Shown here piece after piece: positions 38,726 through 47,821 of a stretch of 64,000 bases of DNA. A program made the translations under genes and the position numbers. This stretch comes from Agrobacterium arsenijevicii (lineage in GTDB: Bacteria > Pseudomonadota > Alphaproteobacteria > Rhizobiales > Rhizobiaceae). The first letter of the stretch is position 1, and every line of letters starts with the position of its first letter. The notes below the pieces were generated by a model. The model saw nothing but the letters and a program-made list of their open reading frames with translations, had not been told where the DNA came from and did not search any database. Location of the stretch: positions 1 through 64,000 of the forward strand of contig JWIT01000005.1 in the NCBI GenBank assembly GCA_000949895.1, given 5' to 3'.

Positions 38726-38802
38726 GCACCCGTAGCTCAGCTGGATAGAGTGTTGGATTCCGATTCCAAAGGTCACAGGTTCGAATCCTGTCGGGTGCGC
38801 CA
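38726..38802 (+). tRNA. tRNA-Arg (anticodon CCG)
   Basis: A 77-base tRNA. The acceptor stem pairs GCACCCG with CGGGTGC, the discriminator is G and CCA is encoded. The D arm holds GCTCAGCTGGATAGAG, the anticodon stem-loop is TTGGA-TTCCGAT-TCCAA (anticodon CCG, reading CGG), and the T arm contains GGTTCGAATCC. The 3' side is followed by genes that look accessory; tRNA-Arg genes are frequent integration sites. Confidence 0.95.
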
Positions 38803-38906
38803 TTTCAGCCCTCCACAATATGAGCCTTTCTGCGGATTGAAACGTTCAGCGATCGATGAATCGGCGAAAGTTGACGCAAAAGTCAGCAACCCGAATCCAA
38901 GCTGGC

Positions 38907-39344
38907 TTATGGGGCAGCCGAAGTTGTGGGCTGTGTCCCATTGACGCCACATGCGTCGAACCCGGCTAGTTCCGGCTCCGGGCCCTGGTTCCCGCCGTCC
39001 ATCCAGGCAATCTTTGCACGCGTATAGGCGATCATCGCGTCGAGCCCGTCCCGCTTGGCCTCCAGTTTGCCGAGCTGGCCGGCGATGATCGCGCGTCCGC
39101 GCTCGGGAGTTATATCGCCGCGATGATATTCCTCGGCAATGCCGCCGATTTCTTTCAACGAGAAGCCGAGGCTCTGCATCAAGCGAATGACGCGCGCGCC
39201 ATTGACCTGTTCGACGTCGAATATCTGATAGGGATTGGCGCCGCCCTTCATACCCGTCTGCGGGCGGAGCAGCCCCTGGCGCACATAAAAGCGGACGGTA
39301 TCGACACTCATTCCCGCCGCGCGCGCAAATTCCGAAATCAGCAT
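38907..39344 (-). CDS. MerR-family transcriptional regulator
   Basis: A 145-residue MerR-type activator. From ATG 39344 it begins with the family HTH (ISEFARAAGMSVDTVRFYVRQGLL), the wing, then a helical dimerisation region with LGFSLKEIGGIAEEYHRGD. No cysteine cluster for metals is seen at the C-terminus (one Cys in FDACG). It is divergent from an SDR gene, with an inverted repeat between, so the SDR gene is the likely target. The effector is unknown. Confidence 0.86.
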   Translation of the reverse strand: MLISEFARAAGMSVDTVRFYVRQGLLRPQTGMKGGANPYQIFDVEQVNGARVIRLMQSLGFSLKEIGGIAEEYHRGDITPERGRAIIAGQLGKLEAKRDGLDAMIAYTRAKIAWMDGGNQGPEPELAGFDACGVNGTQPTTSAAP

Positions 39345-39358
39345 GATGCGATTATCTC

Positions 39359-39395
39359 TTGACCATGGACCATACTCCACCCTTATGGGGTATGG
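39359..39395 (+). promoter_or_regulatory. Candidate MerR-controlled promoter of the SDR gene
   Basis: TTGACC (39359-39364) is followed after 19 bp, the long spacing typical of MerR promoters, by TATGGG (39384-39389). An imperfect dyad CCATACTCCA (39370-39379) / TGGGGTATGG (39386-39395), nine of ten matching, lies over the spacer and -10. The dyad is off-centre relative to classic MerR sites, so the assignment is tentative. Confidence 0.45.
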
Positions 39396-39421
39396 CTCTG
39401 TTGAATTGGAGTCAAAAAATC

Positions 39422-40255
39422 GTGATAAAAACTGTTCTTGTGACCGGCGCATCGTCGGGGATCGGCGAAGCGACTGCCCGTCAACTCGTCAAAGACGGAT
39501 ACAAGGTATTCGCCGCCGCCCGGCGGCTAGACCGAATGAAGCCGCTTGAAGCCTTGGGGGTTACCCTTGTTCCGCTCGATCTCACCGACGACGCCTCGAT
39601 CGTTGCGGCGATGGCGGAAGTCGAACGCGCTACCGGCGGGCGGCTCGACGTGCTCGTCAACAATGCCGGCTATGGTAGCTATGGCGCGCTTGAGGATGTG
39701 CCGATGGACGAGGGCCGCCGCCAGGTCGAAGTGAACTTGATGGGTCTGGCGCGGCTCAGCCAGCTCGCCATTCCGCTCATGCGGGCGCAAAAGTCCGGAA
39801 CGATCGTCAATGTCACTTCGGTCGGGGGCAAACTCGGCGAGCCGTTCGGTAGTTGGTATCACGCCACCAAGTTCGCGGTGGAAGGGCTCTCCGACTGCAT
39901 GCGGCTCGAACTCAAACCATTTGGCGTTCGCGTGATCGTGATCGAACCCGGCGCAATCCGTAGCGAATGGAACAAAATCGCGCGCGACAGCTTGCTTGCG
40001 CGATCGGGAGCCACTGCCTACGGCCAGTATGCGCGACGCCATGCCGCGATGCTGGGAAGCGCCGAGGCTTCGCCCATGGCCTCTCCGCCCGAAGTCGTCG
40101 CGCGGACGATCGGCAAGGTCGTGGCGGCGCGTAACCCGCGCCCGCGCTACGCAACCGGCGGCGGCGCCAAGTTGATCATGTTCCTGACCTGGTTGCTTCC
40201 CGATCGACTGACCGACCGCCTGTTGTGGCGGATGTCGCAGAGCATGGGCGGCTAA
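39422..40255 (+). CDS. Short-chain dehydrogenase/reductase
   Basis: A 277-residue classical SDR. NAD(P)-binding TGASSGIGEA near residue 9, NNAG, the serine in VNVTSVGGK and the catalytic YHATK (Y-x3-K) are all present. GTG 39422 is chosen as start because it sits just before the first strand and has GGAG ten bases upstream. Oxidoreductase on a small molecule; substrate unknown. Divergent MerR gene suggests induction by a toxic or aldehyde-like compound. Confidence 0.86.
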   Translation: MIKTVLVTGASSGIGEATARQLVKDGYKVFAAARRLDRMKPLEALGVTLVPLDLTDDASIVAAMAEVERATGGRLDVLVNNAGYGSYGALEDVPMDEGRRQVEVNLMGLARLSQLAIPLMRAQKSGTIVNVTSVGGKLGEPFGSWYHATKFAVEGLSDCMRLELKPFGVRVIVIEPGAIRSEWNKIARDSLLARSGATAYGQYARRHAAMLGSAEASPMASPPEVVARTIGKVVAARNPRPRYATGGGAKLIMFLTWLLPDRLTDRLLWRMSQSMGG

Positions 40256-40427
40256 CCAGCTATCCGCCCGAGTTCTGGAGATGGAAGTCGGCCGCTGTGA
40301 TTTTAACAGCCTGCGGCTGGCTTCCGTGCTCCCTTTTTAGAGGGCTATAGCGTCGACGTAGTTCTCATCATCGCTTGCGACAGCGCGCCATTTTACTCAA
40401 CTAGCATGGGAACCCTTGGGGGATGGC

Positions 40428-40599
40428 ATGAGCGGTTTTACGGAAAAAGAAGTAGCCGAAGAACTGGCAAAGCGCACAAGAAGGATGGATTGCCGAATGG
40501 CGATCAGCTAACCTGCCTGCACTGCGGTTCACCGGTGAAGCGATGGGAAGGCACGGGCCAAGACAACCCACTTTATGTGATACCTGCTTCGGCGACTGA
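40428..40599 (+). pseudogene. Frameshifted small zinc-ribbon protein gene
   Basis: From ATG 40428 (GGGGGAT upstream) one frame reads MSGFTEKEVAEELAKR. The reading then jumps to a second frame with KKDGLPNGDQLTCLHCGSPV and to a third with TLCDTCFGD before TGA 40597. Joined, this gives a ~55-residue protein with two CxxC knuckles. The pieces fit one small zinc-ribbon protein broken by two frameshifts. Either a true pseudogene or sequencing errors; I favour the former in this accessory stretch. Confidence 0.55.
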
Positions 40600-40697
40600 C
40601 GCTGCTGCTCGATAACGCGAACATACGGTGTGCTTGGAAACCAGAGATGGCTCACGATAAAGGGGCTGTCGATAGTGCCTGTGGCCCGCAGATCGGC

Positions 40698-41750
40698 TCA
40701 CTCAACATGCTTTTTCGCCGTTGCTCTCAGTCGGTCTGAATGCTCGTAGATCTGATCAAGGCTGTCGATGATCAGCCGCTCTTCCGCCTCACCATCAAAG
40801 AGACCGATATATTTGATGGATCGATTAAAGTGCAGGCGCGCGAGCGGTTTTCGATTGTTGTTGTCGATCAGAACGCCGCAATATGATTTTTGATCCCTCA
40901 TAACCACACGAGTGGGGCTGATCGTATCTCGCACGATCGCCTTGACGATCATATAGCCCTCACGCTCTTCGTCGGTCGTGACGATTTCAGGTTCGTCTTC
41001 CACGGGAGCATCGATCTTTTCAATAACCTCCTCAGTGTCAGCCAAAGCGCTCGAAAGACGGTTTTTCACTGTATCCATGATGACTTCACGAAAAGCAGTC
41101 CGGGCGACACCCGTCAGCATTTCGCGAACCTGAGCGGTCATGCGACCATCATAGACGCCGGCGGAGACGATCCGCACAAACTCTTCGGACGGCTCTTCGA
41201 TAAGCTTCGATATCACCTGCTTTATTCCCGACGTATATTTCAGGCGCTCGGCCGTCGCGAGGATCGCATCAACATCGAATGACGATTTGTCGAACTTACG
41301 CAACTCGTTCACGATACCGGAATTGAAATCCGTTACGTCGAATACGAAAAACGGTCGCGTATCCAATTTGTTGGGTGCCTCAAGATCGGTATAGAAGTTG
41401 AAAGTTCTACCATTGGTCAAAATGGCAAACTTTGCATTCGTCACGCTGAAATAACGATAAAGCTGATCCAGATGCTTCTTATCCAAAGCCACCGAAATAG
41501 GTTTGCATTCGATCAGAATACGAACTTCGTTTTCTATCTTGATTGCGTAATCGACCTTCTCGCCCTTCTTTCCAACGGCGTCAGCAGTGAACTCGGGAAC
41601 GACTTCTGAAGGATCGAACACATCGTAGCCGAGTGAGCGTAGGAAAGGGAGGACAACGGCTGTCTTGACAGCTTCCTCCGTTGCCATGGTGCTGGAATGC
41701 GATTTCACGCGCTCAGCAATTGCGCGCAAGCTCTCTTCAATCGTGCTCAT
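40698..41750 (-). CDS. Solitary HsdR N-terminal-domain nuclease-like protein
   Basis: A 350-residue protein from ATG 41750. The N-terminal ~150 residues match the type I restriction HsdR_N domain, a PD-(D/E)xK nuclease: KVDYAIK gives the Asp and ILIECKP the Glu-x-Lys. A C-terminal domain (YMIVKAIVRDTISPTRVVMRDQKSYCG) may bind a substrate. No helicase motor, HsdM or HsdS is present. It may be a stand-alone defence nuclease or a repair enzyme. GC content looks lower than in neighbours, suggesting acquisition. Confidence 0.72.
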   Translation of the reverse strand: MSTIEESLRAIAERVKSHSSTMATEEAVKTAVVLPFLRSLGYDVFDPSEVVPEFTADAVGKKGEKVDYAIKIENEVRILIECKPISVALDKKHLDQLYRYFSVTNAKFAILTNGRTFNFYTDLEAPNKLDTRPFFVFDVTDFNSGIVNELRKFDKSSFDVDAILATAERLKYTSGIKQVISKLIEEPSEEFVRIVSAGVYDGRMTAQVREMLTGVARTAFREVIMDTVKNRLSSALADTEEVIEKIDAPVEDEPEIVTTDEEREGYMIVKAIVRDTISPTRVVMRDQKSYCGVLIDNNNRKPLARLHFNRSIKYIGLFDGEAEERLIIDSLDQIYEHSDRLRATAKKHVE

Positions 41751-41841
41751 GTGTTCCCCCCCGCCGAGCATTAATCAAAGTAGAGTTGCTGAACGGTTCG
41801 ATTCCGTCAATCTGGGATTGTCCGTAATTTGATGATTTTGC

Positions 41842-42072
41842 TTAATAGAGCTCATCATGCCAACCATAATGGGGGTCGGTGCAAATCTGGTGAGCTAGCT
41901 CAGGATTGGTCTCGTATCCCCGCGTCCGCAACTTGTCAGCCAGCGCGCAGAAGACAGATCCGGATTTCGGCCAATCGGCAATATGCGGCGAAAACATCGG
42001 ACGGCTGTTTCCCGCCCATAACTCTGCCGCAAGGATCGGTTGAAGATGTTTGCAAAGAGCCGCTTTTTTCAA
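41842..42072 (-). CDS. Small hypothetical protein
   Basis: A 76-residue frame reading naturally as protein: helical LCKHLQPILAAELWAGN, then WPKSGSVFCALADKL and the C-terminal HQICTDPHYGWHDELY. I do not recognise the family with certainty; the AEL-AGN...WP pattern is seen in small bacterial proteins of unknown role. It lies upstream of the nuclease gene on the same strand but 91 bases away, so it could be co-transcribed with it. Confidence 0.55.
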   Translation of the reverse strand: MKKAALCKHLQPILAAELWAGNSRPMFSPHIADWPKSGSVFCALADKLRTRGYETNPELAHQICTDPHYGWHDELY

Positions 42073-42104
42073 TCCGCCATCATGGATGGTTGGAAGATCG
42101 TTCG

Positions 42105-42500
42105 TTACCAGCCTGAGTGACGGAGAACGCCATAGTCGTGTTCGTCAACGTCGAAAGTTGCGCCACTCGCTTCGCATACCATCTCGGCACTATATGGCTG
42201 GGCAACGCCTTTTATGGCGTCACGTTGCGACTGGTAGTCTTCGGATGCACGCAATTCCTTGAGCGTTCGGCCGCTCCAGGCAATGACTTTCTTGACCGCC
42301 TGCTCATCGACCTTCCACTGCTTGCAAGGATTGCTGCGGTGATAATCGGCCTCCGCCATCGCTGATGCGGCCCACAGGGCCCGCGAATCCATGTCCTGCG
42401 CGAATGCCGGTTCCAGATTCCCAGCCAGAAAAATCGACCCCAAGATCACGGGCATGATGCGTTGCCTGAAGGATGAGATGTAACGAAAATTGCCAGACAT
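42105..42500 (-). CDS. Secreted hypothetical protein
   Basis: A 131-residue protein from ATG 42500 (GGGGAT upstream). A signal peptide runs to AFA before QDMDSRALW. The mature part has two cysteines (NPCKQWK, EMVCEASG) that could form a disulfide. I do not recognise the family. It starts divergently from the PhzF gene. A longer reading to 42725 would run into the PhzF leader and is less likely. Confidence 0.55.
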   Translation of the reverse strand: MSGNFRYISSFRQRIMPVILGSIFLAGNLEPAFAQDMDSRALWAASAMAEADYHRSNPCKQWKVDEQAVKKVIAWSGRTLKELRASEDYQSQRDAIKGVAQPYSAEMVCEASGATFDVDEHDYGVLRHSGW

Positions 42501-42686
42501 GTTCGTCGATCCCCACGACCGGTTTGATCCCGACCTGGACAGTCGGATAGATTTCGGCAAGATCGCCGCCTGCGCCGCAGCGCGAAAATGCGCTTTGCAA
42601 AACAACGCCGCGAAAGGCCTCCCTTTCCTGGGAATTTCGCGGCATATCAAGTGAAATGTTTCGAACAAAGTAAATCGAGAATCAAC

Positions 42687-43538
42687 ATGTACAGGCCGGG
42701 CAGCGAAAATTTTAGGTTTCAACAAGTCGATGTTTTCTCGCGTGAACCGATGCTGGGGAACCCCCTGGCGGTGGTTATCGATGCAGATGATTTACCTGTA
42801 GAGAAGATGTTGAGTTTTGCTCGATGGACGAACCTTAGCGAAACAACCTTTCTTCTCCGACCCACGGTTCCCGATGCCGATTATCGGGTCAGGATTTTCA
42901 CACCCCTCGGAGAGCTTCCCTTTGCCGGACACCCTACTTTGGGAACTTGCCATGTTTGGCTTGCCAATGGTGGAAACTCAAAAGGCAACGATATCATCCA
43001 GCAGTGCGAAGCTGGTCTCATTCGCATTCGCAAAATTGACGGGAGGTTGGCTTTTGCAGCGCCGGAGCTTGTTCGACGAGGATCGATTGAGCTCGAACTG
43101 CTCAGGCGGGTATGCGCCGGTCTGCGCCTTGAGGAGGGAGCTGTCGTCGATGCACAATGGGTGGACAACGGTCCCGGATGGTTAGCCCTTCGTCTGAAGA
43201 CGCGAGCCGACGTTTTGGCGGTAAGGCCGGATTTTGCAGCAATTTCGGGGATAAGGGTCGGCATCGTGGCCGCGTGCGAAGGCGAAGGCGGAAGCGATCA
43301 CGTGGATTTCGAAGTTCGTGCCTTCACGGCAGCTGGTTTCGAAGACCCCGTTACGGGCAGCCTGAATGCCGGTATTGCCCAATGGCTCATCGGCAGCGGC
43401 ATTGCTCCATCGTCCTATGTGGCGGCCCAAGGGACAGTAGTCGGACGAAAAGGGCGACTTCACGTCTCTTCGGACGGGCAGGATATCTGGATTGGCGGAG
43501 ATGTAGCCACCTGCATAGACGGCACGGTCGCTCTGTAA
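42687..43538 (+). CDS. PhzF-family isomerase-like protein
   Basis: A 283-residue PhzF/DapF-fold protein. Family marks: FRFQQVDVFSREPMLGNPLAVV at the N-terminus, the catalytic-type glutamate in LSETTFLL, ELPFAGHPTLGTCHVWL and FEDPVTGSLNAGIAQWL. Start ATG 42687 matches the family's length (~280). Phenazine genes are absent; most PhzF homologues have unknown substrates. Confidence 0.86.
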   Translation: MYRPGSENFRFQQVDVFSREPMLGNPLAVVIDADDLPVEKMLSFARWTNLSETTFLLRPTVPDADYRVRIFTPLGELPFAGHPTLGTCHVWLANGGNSKGNDIIQQCEAGLIRIRKIDGRLAFAAPELVRRGSIELELLRRVCAGLRLEEGAVVDAQWVDNGPGWLALRLKTRADVLAVRPDFAAISGIRVGIVAACEGEGGSDHVDFEVRAFTAAGFEDPVTGSLNAGIAQWLIGSGIAPSSYVAAQGTVVGRKGRLHVSSDGQDIWIGGDVATCIDGTVAL

Positions 43539-43587
43539 TCGGCTTTAACAAAACGGTTTTCGCTTGCGCGGCATGTTCGTTGAACAC

Positions 43588-43608
43588 CGGCGGGGAATCT
43601 CCCCGCCG
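43588..43608. terminator. GC-rich hairpin after the chemoreceptor gene
   Basis: CGGCGGGGA-ATC-TCCCCGCCG is a perfect 9-bp stem between the converging phzF and mcp genes. No T-run follows on either strand, so it is a weak or Rho-assisted terminator candidate. Confidence 0.4.
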
Positions 43609-43635
43609 AAGCTCATGTTGGCGACCGATCTTCGA

Positions 43636-45585
43636 TCAAAATTCCTGCCAGTCATCCTTTGACGTATCGACAGCGGCGTTGCCCGAGAATGCCGAAGCAA
43701 TCTTGCGGCCAAGGGCGCGTACGGGGGATGCCACATATTTGTCGTCGCGGCCGGCATTGCGAACCGGAGCGGGCTGGCTCTTCTGCTGATAGGCGGCATC
43801 GGCCAGCTTGAACTGTGCGAGCAGCTGGTTGAGCGAAGCCACTTCCTTGGCAAGGTTATGGCTTGCGGCGTTGGTCTCTTCCACCATGGCCGCATTTTTC
43901 TGCGTGTCCTGGTCCATCTGGTTGACTGCCGTATTGATCTGCTGGAGGCCGGAGGATTGCTCCTGTGCGGATTCCACGATGGAGACGACGTGCCGGTTGA
44001 TTTCCTGCACTTCCGTGACGATGGTCGCCAGTGCCTTGCCGGTGTCGCCCACCAGCTGAACGCCCTGCTGCACCTGATCGTTGGAGGTGGTGATCAGCGC
44101 CTTGATCTCTTTCGCCGCATTGGCAGAGCGTTGCGCGAGCTCGCGCACTTCCTGTGCAACGACGGCAAAGCCCTTGCCCGCTTCACCCGCACGCGCGGCT
44201 TCGACACCGGCGTTCAGTGCAAGCAGGTTGGTCTGGAAGGCGATTTCGTCGATCACGCCGATGATGTTGCTGATCTCGTTGGCGGACTTGGAAATCTGCT
44301 CCATGGCGACCACGGCGCGGCGCACCACTTCGCCGGATTGTTCGGCACCCGCCTTGGCGCGGCTGACGATCAGGCCGGCCTCCTGCGCCCGCTTGGTGGA
44401 ATCCTTCACCGTCGTGGTGATTTCTTCGAGAGCAGCGGCGGTTTCCTCCACGGCAGCGGCCTGCTGTTCGGTGCGCTTGGCCAGATCGTCGGCGGCCGAC
44501 TTGATCTCGTTTGCACCCGCGCCGATGCCGCCGGCATTCTGCGCAACCCGGGTCAATGCCGATTGCAGCTTTTCGGCGGACATGTTGAAGTCATTGCGAA
44601 CGCCATCAAGCGTCGCCGTGAACGGCTGGCCGATGCGGTAGGAAACATCACCATCTGAGAGTTTGGAAAGACCGGCTGCAAGATTGTCGACAGCGAATTT
44701 GACGTCGGCCGCTTCGCTTGCCTTCTGCTTTTCGCGCTCGATACGGTCTTTCTCCGACAGGCTGCGATTGGCTTCGGTTTCCTGTTCGAGACGAATGCGC
44801 TCGATCGCGTTTTCGCGGAAAACCTGAACCGCAACCGCCATCTGGCCAACTTCGTCTTTGCGATCCATGCCGTCGATTTCCGCCGCCGTCTCACCACCGG
44901 CAAGCGACACCATGCGCGCGCGCAGGCGGGCAATCGGCGTCGTGATGCCGCGTGACGCCACGAAGAGTGCGAGAATGATGCCGGCGAGGAAAACGATCCC
45001 GACAACCACCAGCGAGATCAGGATGGTCGAATTGGTCTTGTCCGTCAGGTCATCACTTCCCTTGACGATGCCTTTGGCCAGCTTGTCCACCAGCGCCGTT
45101 ATGGCATTCGAAGTCGCCTGAATGGATGTATCCGCCTTGAGCAGTTGCGCGGCGGATTCCGCATTGCGGTCAGCCATTCCAAGTTCGACAGCCTTGTCCG
45201 TCATCTCGGTTATGGCCTGCGACTGCGCGATGAAGGCATCGATGGAAGCAGCCTCCTCAGCGAAAACAGCCTTCACATTGTTGAGGCGCTTCAGAAGCAA
45301 CATCTTGCTTTCATTGTAAGTCTGTTTGGCGACCTTTATCTCCGGCCCATTCACATCATAAGCCATGATCTGATAGGCGCCGTAGGCCACCGCCGAAAGA
45401 TTGCGGTTTGCACGGGCAAGCTCCACCAGAGCGGCGTTATCGTTGGCGATGAAATCCGAATAGGCCGTGTCCGATTCCTTGTAGCGGCTGGACATGAAGA
45501 CAGTGGCGCCAAGGCCGACGATACAGAGCGGGAGAATGAGCGACAGGATTTTGGTGCGGATGCTGGCATTTTGAAGAAAGGACAC
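43636..45585 (-). CDS. Methyl-accepting chemotaxis protein
   Basis: A 649-residue transmembrane chemoreceptor. TM1 (residues ~13-31), a ~160-residue four-helix-type periplasmic domain, TM2 (~188-210), two HAMP-like regions, and the signalling domain with the hairpin tip [31 protein letters not shown] (seen in parts). The C-terminus ends DDWQEF, resembling the NWETF-type tether for CheR/CheB. The ligand is unknown. Confidence 0.93.
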   Translation of the reverse strand: MSFLQNASIRTKILSLILPLCIVGLGATVFMSSRYKESDTAYSDFIANDNAALVELARANRNLSAVAYGAYQIMAYDVNGPEIKVAKQTYNESKMLLLKRLNNVKAVFAEEAASIDAFIAQSQAITEMTDKAVELGMADRNAESAAQLLKADTSIQATSNAITALVDKLAKGIVKGSDDLTDKTNSTILISLVVVGIVFLAGIILALFVASRGITTPIARLRARMVSLAGGETAAEIDGMDRKDEVGQMAVAVQVFRENAIERIRLEQETEANRSLSEKDRIEREKQKASEAADVKFAVDNLAAGLSKLSDGDVSYRIGQPFTATLDGVRNDFNMSAEKLQSALTRVAQNAGGIGAGANEIKSAADDLAKRTEQQAAAVEETAAALEEITTTVKDSTKRAQEAGLIVSRAKAGAEQSGEVVRRAVVAMEQISKSANEISNIIGVIDEIAFQTNLLALNAGVEAARAGEAGKGFAVVAQEVRELAQRSANAAKEIKALITTSNDQVQQGVQLVGDTGKALATIVTEVQEINRHVVSIVESAQEQSSGLQQINTAVNQMDQDTQKNAAMVEETNAASHNLAKEVASLNQLLAQFKLADAAYQQKSQPAPVRNAGRDDKYVASPVRALGRKIASAFSGNAAVDTSKDDWQEF

Positions 45586-46015
45586 GGGGAACCCCTGAAG
45601 AAAGTGGGAGACCGCTCCTTCCCCGTGCCGGAGGTGTTCGGCAAAACTGACATTGCACGTCGATCACCTCGATCATCAAGGCTTCGGTAGCCGTAACATC
45701 GGCTTTGACCGCAGCTGCATCATGCATGCGCCGAAGAAAGCCGGCCTGCCCTCTCAAATACGGACAGGTCACTATTCAACGGGTGGCACAGCGGGGCCGC
45801 CAGCAAGCGGAAACGCCAAGCCGTATTTCGAGGAAAATGACCGGAAAACGGCTGATTGTCTCACAGCCGCGCTTCGTTGGTTTTCTAGTAAATGATTATA
45901 TTCAAATACTTTACAATTTGTTCATGCCGGCTACAGGAAATATCAACCGGCAAAGCATGGACGAGGGCTGATGCCCCCGTCCCCATCGATCTGTGACAAC
46001 GTCAAAGAGAGCGTG
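45586..46015. other. Gene-free region between mcp and MFS genes
   Basis: About 430 bases containing the mcp promoter region (right of 45586) and an AT-rich stretch near 45890-45925. No gene, repeat or structured RNA is evident to me. Confidence 0.45.
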
Positions 46016-47218
46016 TCATCCACCCCGGGCAAAAGACCGTGGCTTTCGCAGCGCCGCCCATCGCTGAATGATGGAGGCCATGACGGCAAGACCGGCCATG
46101 ACGGCGAACGCCGTGGAAATATCGCGATAGGCCATGGCAAAACCGAACCGGGCAATCCACGGCTGGCTTGCCAGCGGCGATATGAAATGCCCAAGAAACA
46201 TCGAGGCCGTGACGATGCCAGCGATGCGCCCGCGCAATCGCAGCGGTGCCAGCATGATCGTCGTGGACATGATAGCCGGCATCACGGCACCGAGGCCAAG
46301 TCCCACCACCGCAAGCGCCGAAAGCATGGAAAACAACCCGTCTGCCATGGCAAGCAGCGCAAAACCCGTTGCCATCAACACCAGCCCGACCGCCAGAATG
46401 ACGGTCACGCCAATCCGCGCCCGCAACCGACCGAAGTTGAGCGCCATCAACGCGCCCGCCAGATTGAAGATGCCGATGGCGTATCCGGCAACGCTGCCGG
46501 AAAACAGCCCAAGCTCCCGCAGGAAAAACGGCAATTGCGAAGGGATGGTGTAAAACAGGGCGTTGACGAGAAACACCGCCAGCGCCAGCACGGCCACCAG
46601 AAACCAGTTGACCGCAAAAGCCTGTTCGCCGCCGTTTTTAACGCCGCTATTGTTTCTTACCGGCTCCCGCAGAAACAGCAACGCCGCCGGCAGAATGAGC
46701 AGCGCCACGGCATAGACCGCGAAGGGCGCGCGCCAGTGAACATCCGCCAGCAAGCCGCCCGCCACCACGAACACGACACCGCCAAGTTGGGTGAAGGCCT
46801 GTTGCAGGCCGAGATAACGCTCCCGCGCCGGGCCTTCGAAGTAATCGCCCACCAGCGCCGTGCCGATCGTCATGATGCCGCCGATCGCAAGCCCCAGAAA
46901 GGCCCGGCCAACGAGCAGGCCCGCAAGACTATCGGCAAAAAGCCCGGACATGCCGGAAAGGCTGTAAAGCAGGATCGCTCCGAGCAGCAGCCGCTTGCGG
47001 CCGAACCGATCCGCCAGCACGCCGGCGACCGGCGCGCAAAGAGCCACGAAAACCGATGGCAATGTCAGCACCATGCGACTCATGATCTCGACATTCGGCG
47101 TCGACAGGAAGCTCTGTTCGATGGCGGGCAGCGAGGGCGCGACCGTGGTCCCGGCCATGATGGTGAGCGTGGCGACGAACAGGAGCGTGAGTTTCAGCGC
47201 CGGGGAGTTGTCAGTCAT
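46016..47218 (-). CDS. MFS drug/metabolite exporter
   Basis: A 400-residue, 12-helix major facilitator (DHA1-like) with the loop motif GVLADRFGRKRLLLGA between TM2 and TM3 and a TM4 GRAFLGLAIGG. ATG 47218 follows AAGGGG by seven bases. It starts two bases after the FMN reductase stop, forming an operon behind a SoxR-type promoter. Likely role: efflux of redox-cycling compounds, inferred from this arrangement. Confidence 0.87.
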   Translation of the reverse strand: MTDNSPALKLTLLFVATLTIMAGTTVAPSLPAIEQSFLSTPNVEIMSRMVLTLPSVFVALCAPVAGVLADRFGRKRLLLGAILLYSLSGMSGLFADSLAGLLVGRAFLGLAIGGIMTIGTALVGDYFEGPARERYLGLQQAFTQLGGVVFVVAGGLLADVHWRAPFAVYAVALLILPAALLFLREPVRNNSGVKNGGEQAFAVNWFLVAVLALAVFLVNALFYTIPSQLPFFLRELGLFSGSVAGYAIGIFNLAGALMALNFGRLRARIGVTVILAVGLVLMATGFALLAMADGLFSMLSALAVVGLGLGAVMPAIMSTTIMLAPLRLRGRIAGIVTASMFLGHFISPLASQPWIARFGFAMAYRDISTAFAVMAGLAVMASIIQRWAALRKPRSFARGG

Positions 47219-47220
47219 TC

Positions 47221-47793
47221 TCAAGCCCCTTTGTAGGGTGTTGCGGAACGCGCCTTATTCAACGCATGTGCCCACCAGCCCAGCTTGCCCATCATCGTTT
47301 CCAGCGCGCTTGCCGCCGGAGCTCCAGGGTCGAACTGCCCTGCGGCATCGACACGGTCCCAGGGGTTTGCAAAGCTGACGACATCACGGATCGTCGTGGC
47401 ATGCAGTTCCGCAAACACCGGGCGAAGCTGCTCGACAGCGCGCAGGCCGCCGGAAATCCCGCCATAGGAAACGAAGGCCACCGGCTTGGCGCCCCATTCG
47501 TCATAGGCGGAATCGATCAGGACCTTCAGCGCGCCGGGATAGCTGCGATTATATTCCGGTGTGACGACGATGAAGGCATCGGCGGCATCAAGACTTTCGC
47601 GAAGTTGCCGCACGGAGGCGCGGTCGGGCGTGTGGCCCTGCGGCAGATCAAGTTCGCGCGGGTCGAGCACCGCAAACTCGATCCCCGGCAATGCGTCGAG
47701 CTGGTCCTGCAGCCATTTGCCGATGACATCGCAGAACCGCGGATTGCGGGCGCTGCCAAAAATGATCCGGATGGAGAGTGTATTATCGCTCAT
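47221..47793 (-). CDS. NAD(P)H-dependent FMN reductase (flavodoxin-like)
   Basis: A 190-residue flavoprotein of the NADPH-dependent FMN reductase family: RIIFGSARNPRFCDVIGKWL binds the FMN phosphate, and TPEYNRSYPGALKVLIDSA is the family signature. Such enzymes reduce quinones, azo compounds or chromate. Directly behind a SoxR-like box, and coupled to an efflux gene, so a role in tolerance to redox-active compounds is likely. AAGGA lies six bases before ATG 47793. Confidence 0.87.
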   Translation of the reverse strand: MSDNTLSIRIIFGSARNPRFCDVIGKWLQDQLDALPGIEFAVLDPRELDLPQGHTPDRASVRQLRESLDAADAFIVVTPEYNRSYPGALKVLIDSAYDEWGAKPVAFVSYGGISGGLRAVEQLRPVFAELHATTIRDVVSFANPWDRVDAAGQFDPGAPAASALETMMGKLGWWAHALNKARSATPYKGA

Positions 47794-47821
47794 GGAACGT
47801 CCTTCAGTAATGTTCCACTCC

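Noticed and set aside
41795..41805. T-loop-like sequence GGTTCGATTCC, considered as the far attachment site or a tRNA fragment
   Set aside because: Only the T-loop consensus matches; the flanking tRNA-Arg 3' end sequence is not repeated, and no tRNA can be folded here.
42501..42725. N-terminal extension of the secreted hypothetical protein
   Set aside because: It would overlap the phzF leader, lacks a start signal and would bury the signal peptide inside the protein.
43588..43608. Hairpin after mcp as a strong intrinsic terminator
   Set aside because: The stem is perfect but no T-run follows on either strand, so it is listed only as a weak candidate.
45971..47236. 421-codon plus-strand frame rich in His, Arg and Gln
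   Set aside because: Antisense of the MFS exporter; the amino-acid mix reflects complementary codons.
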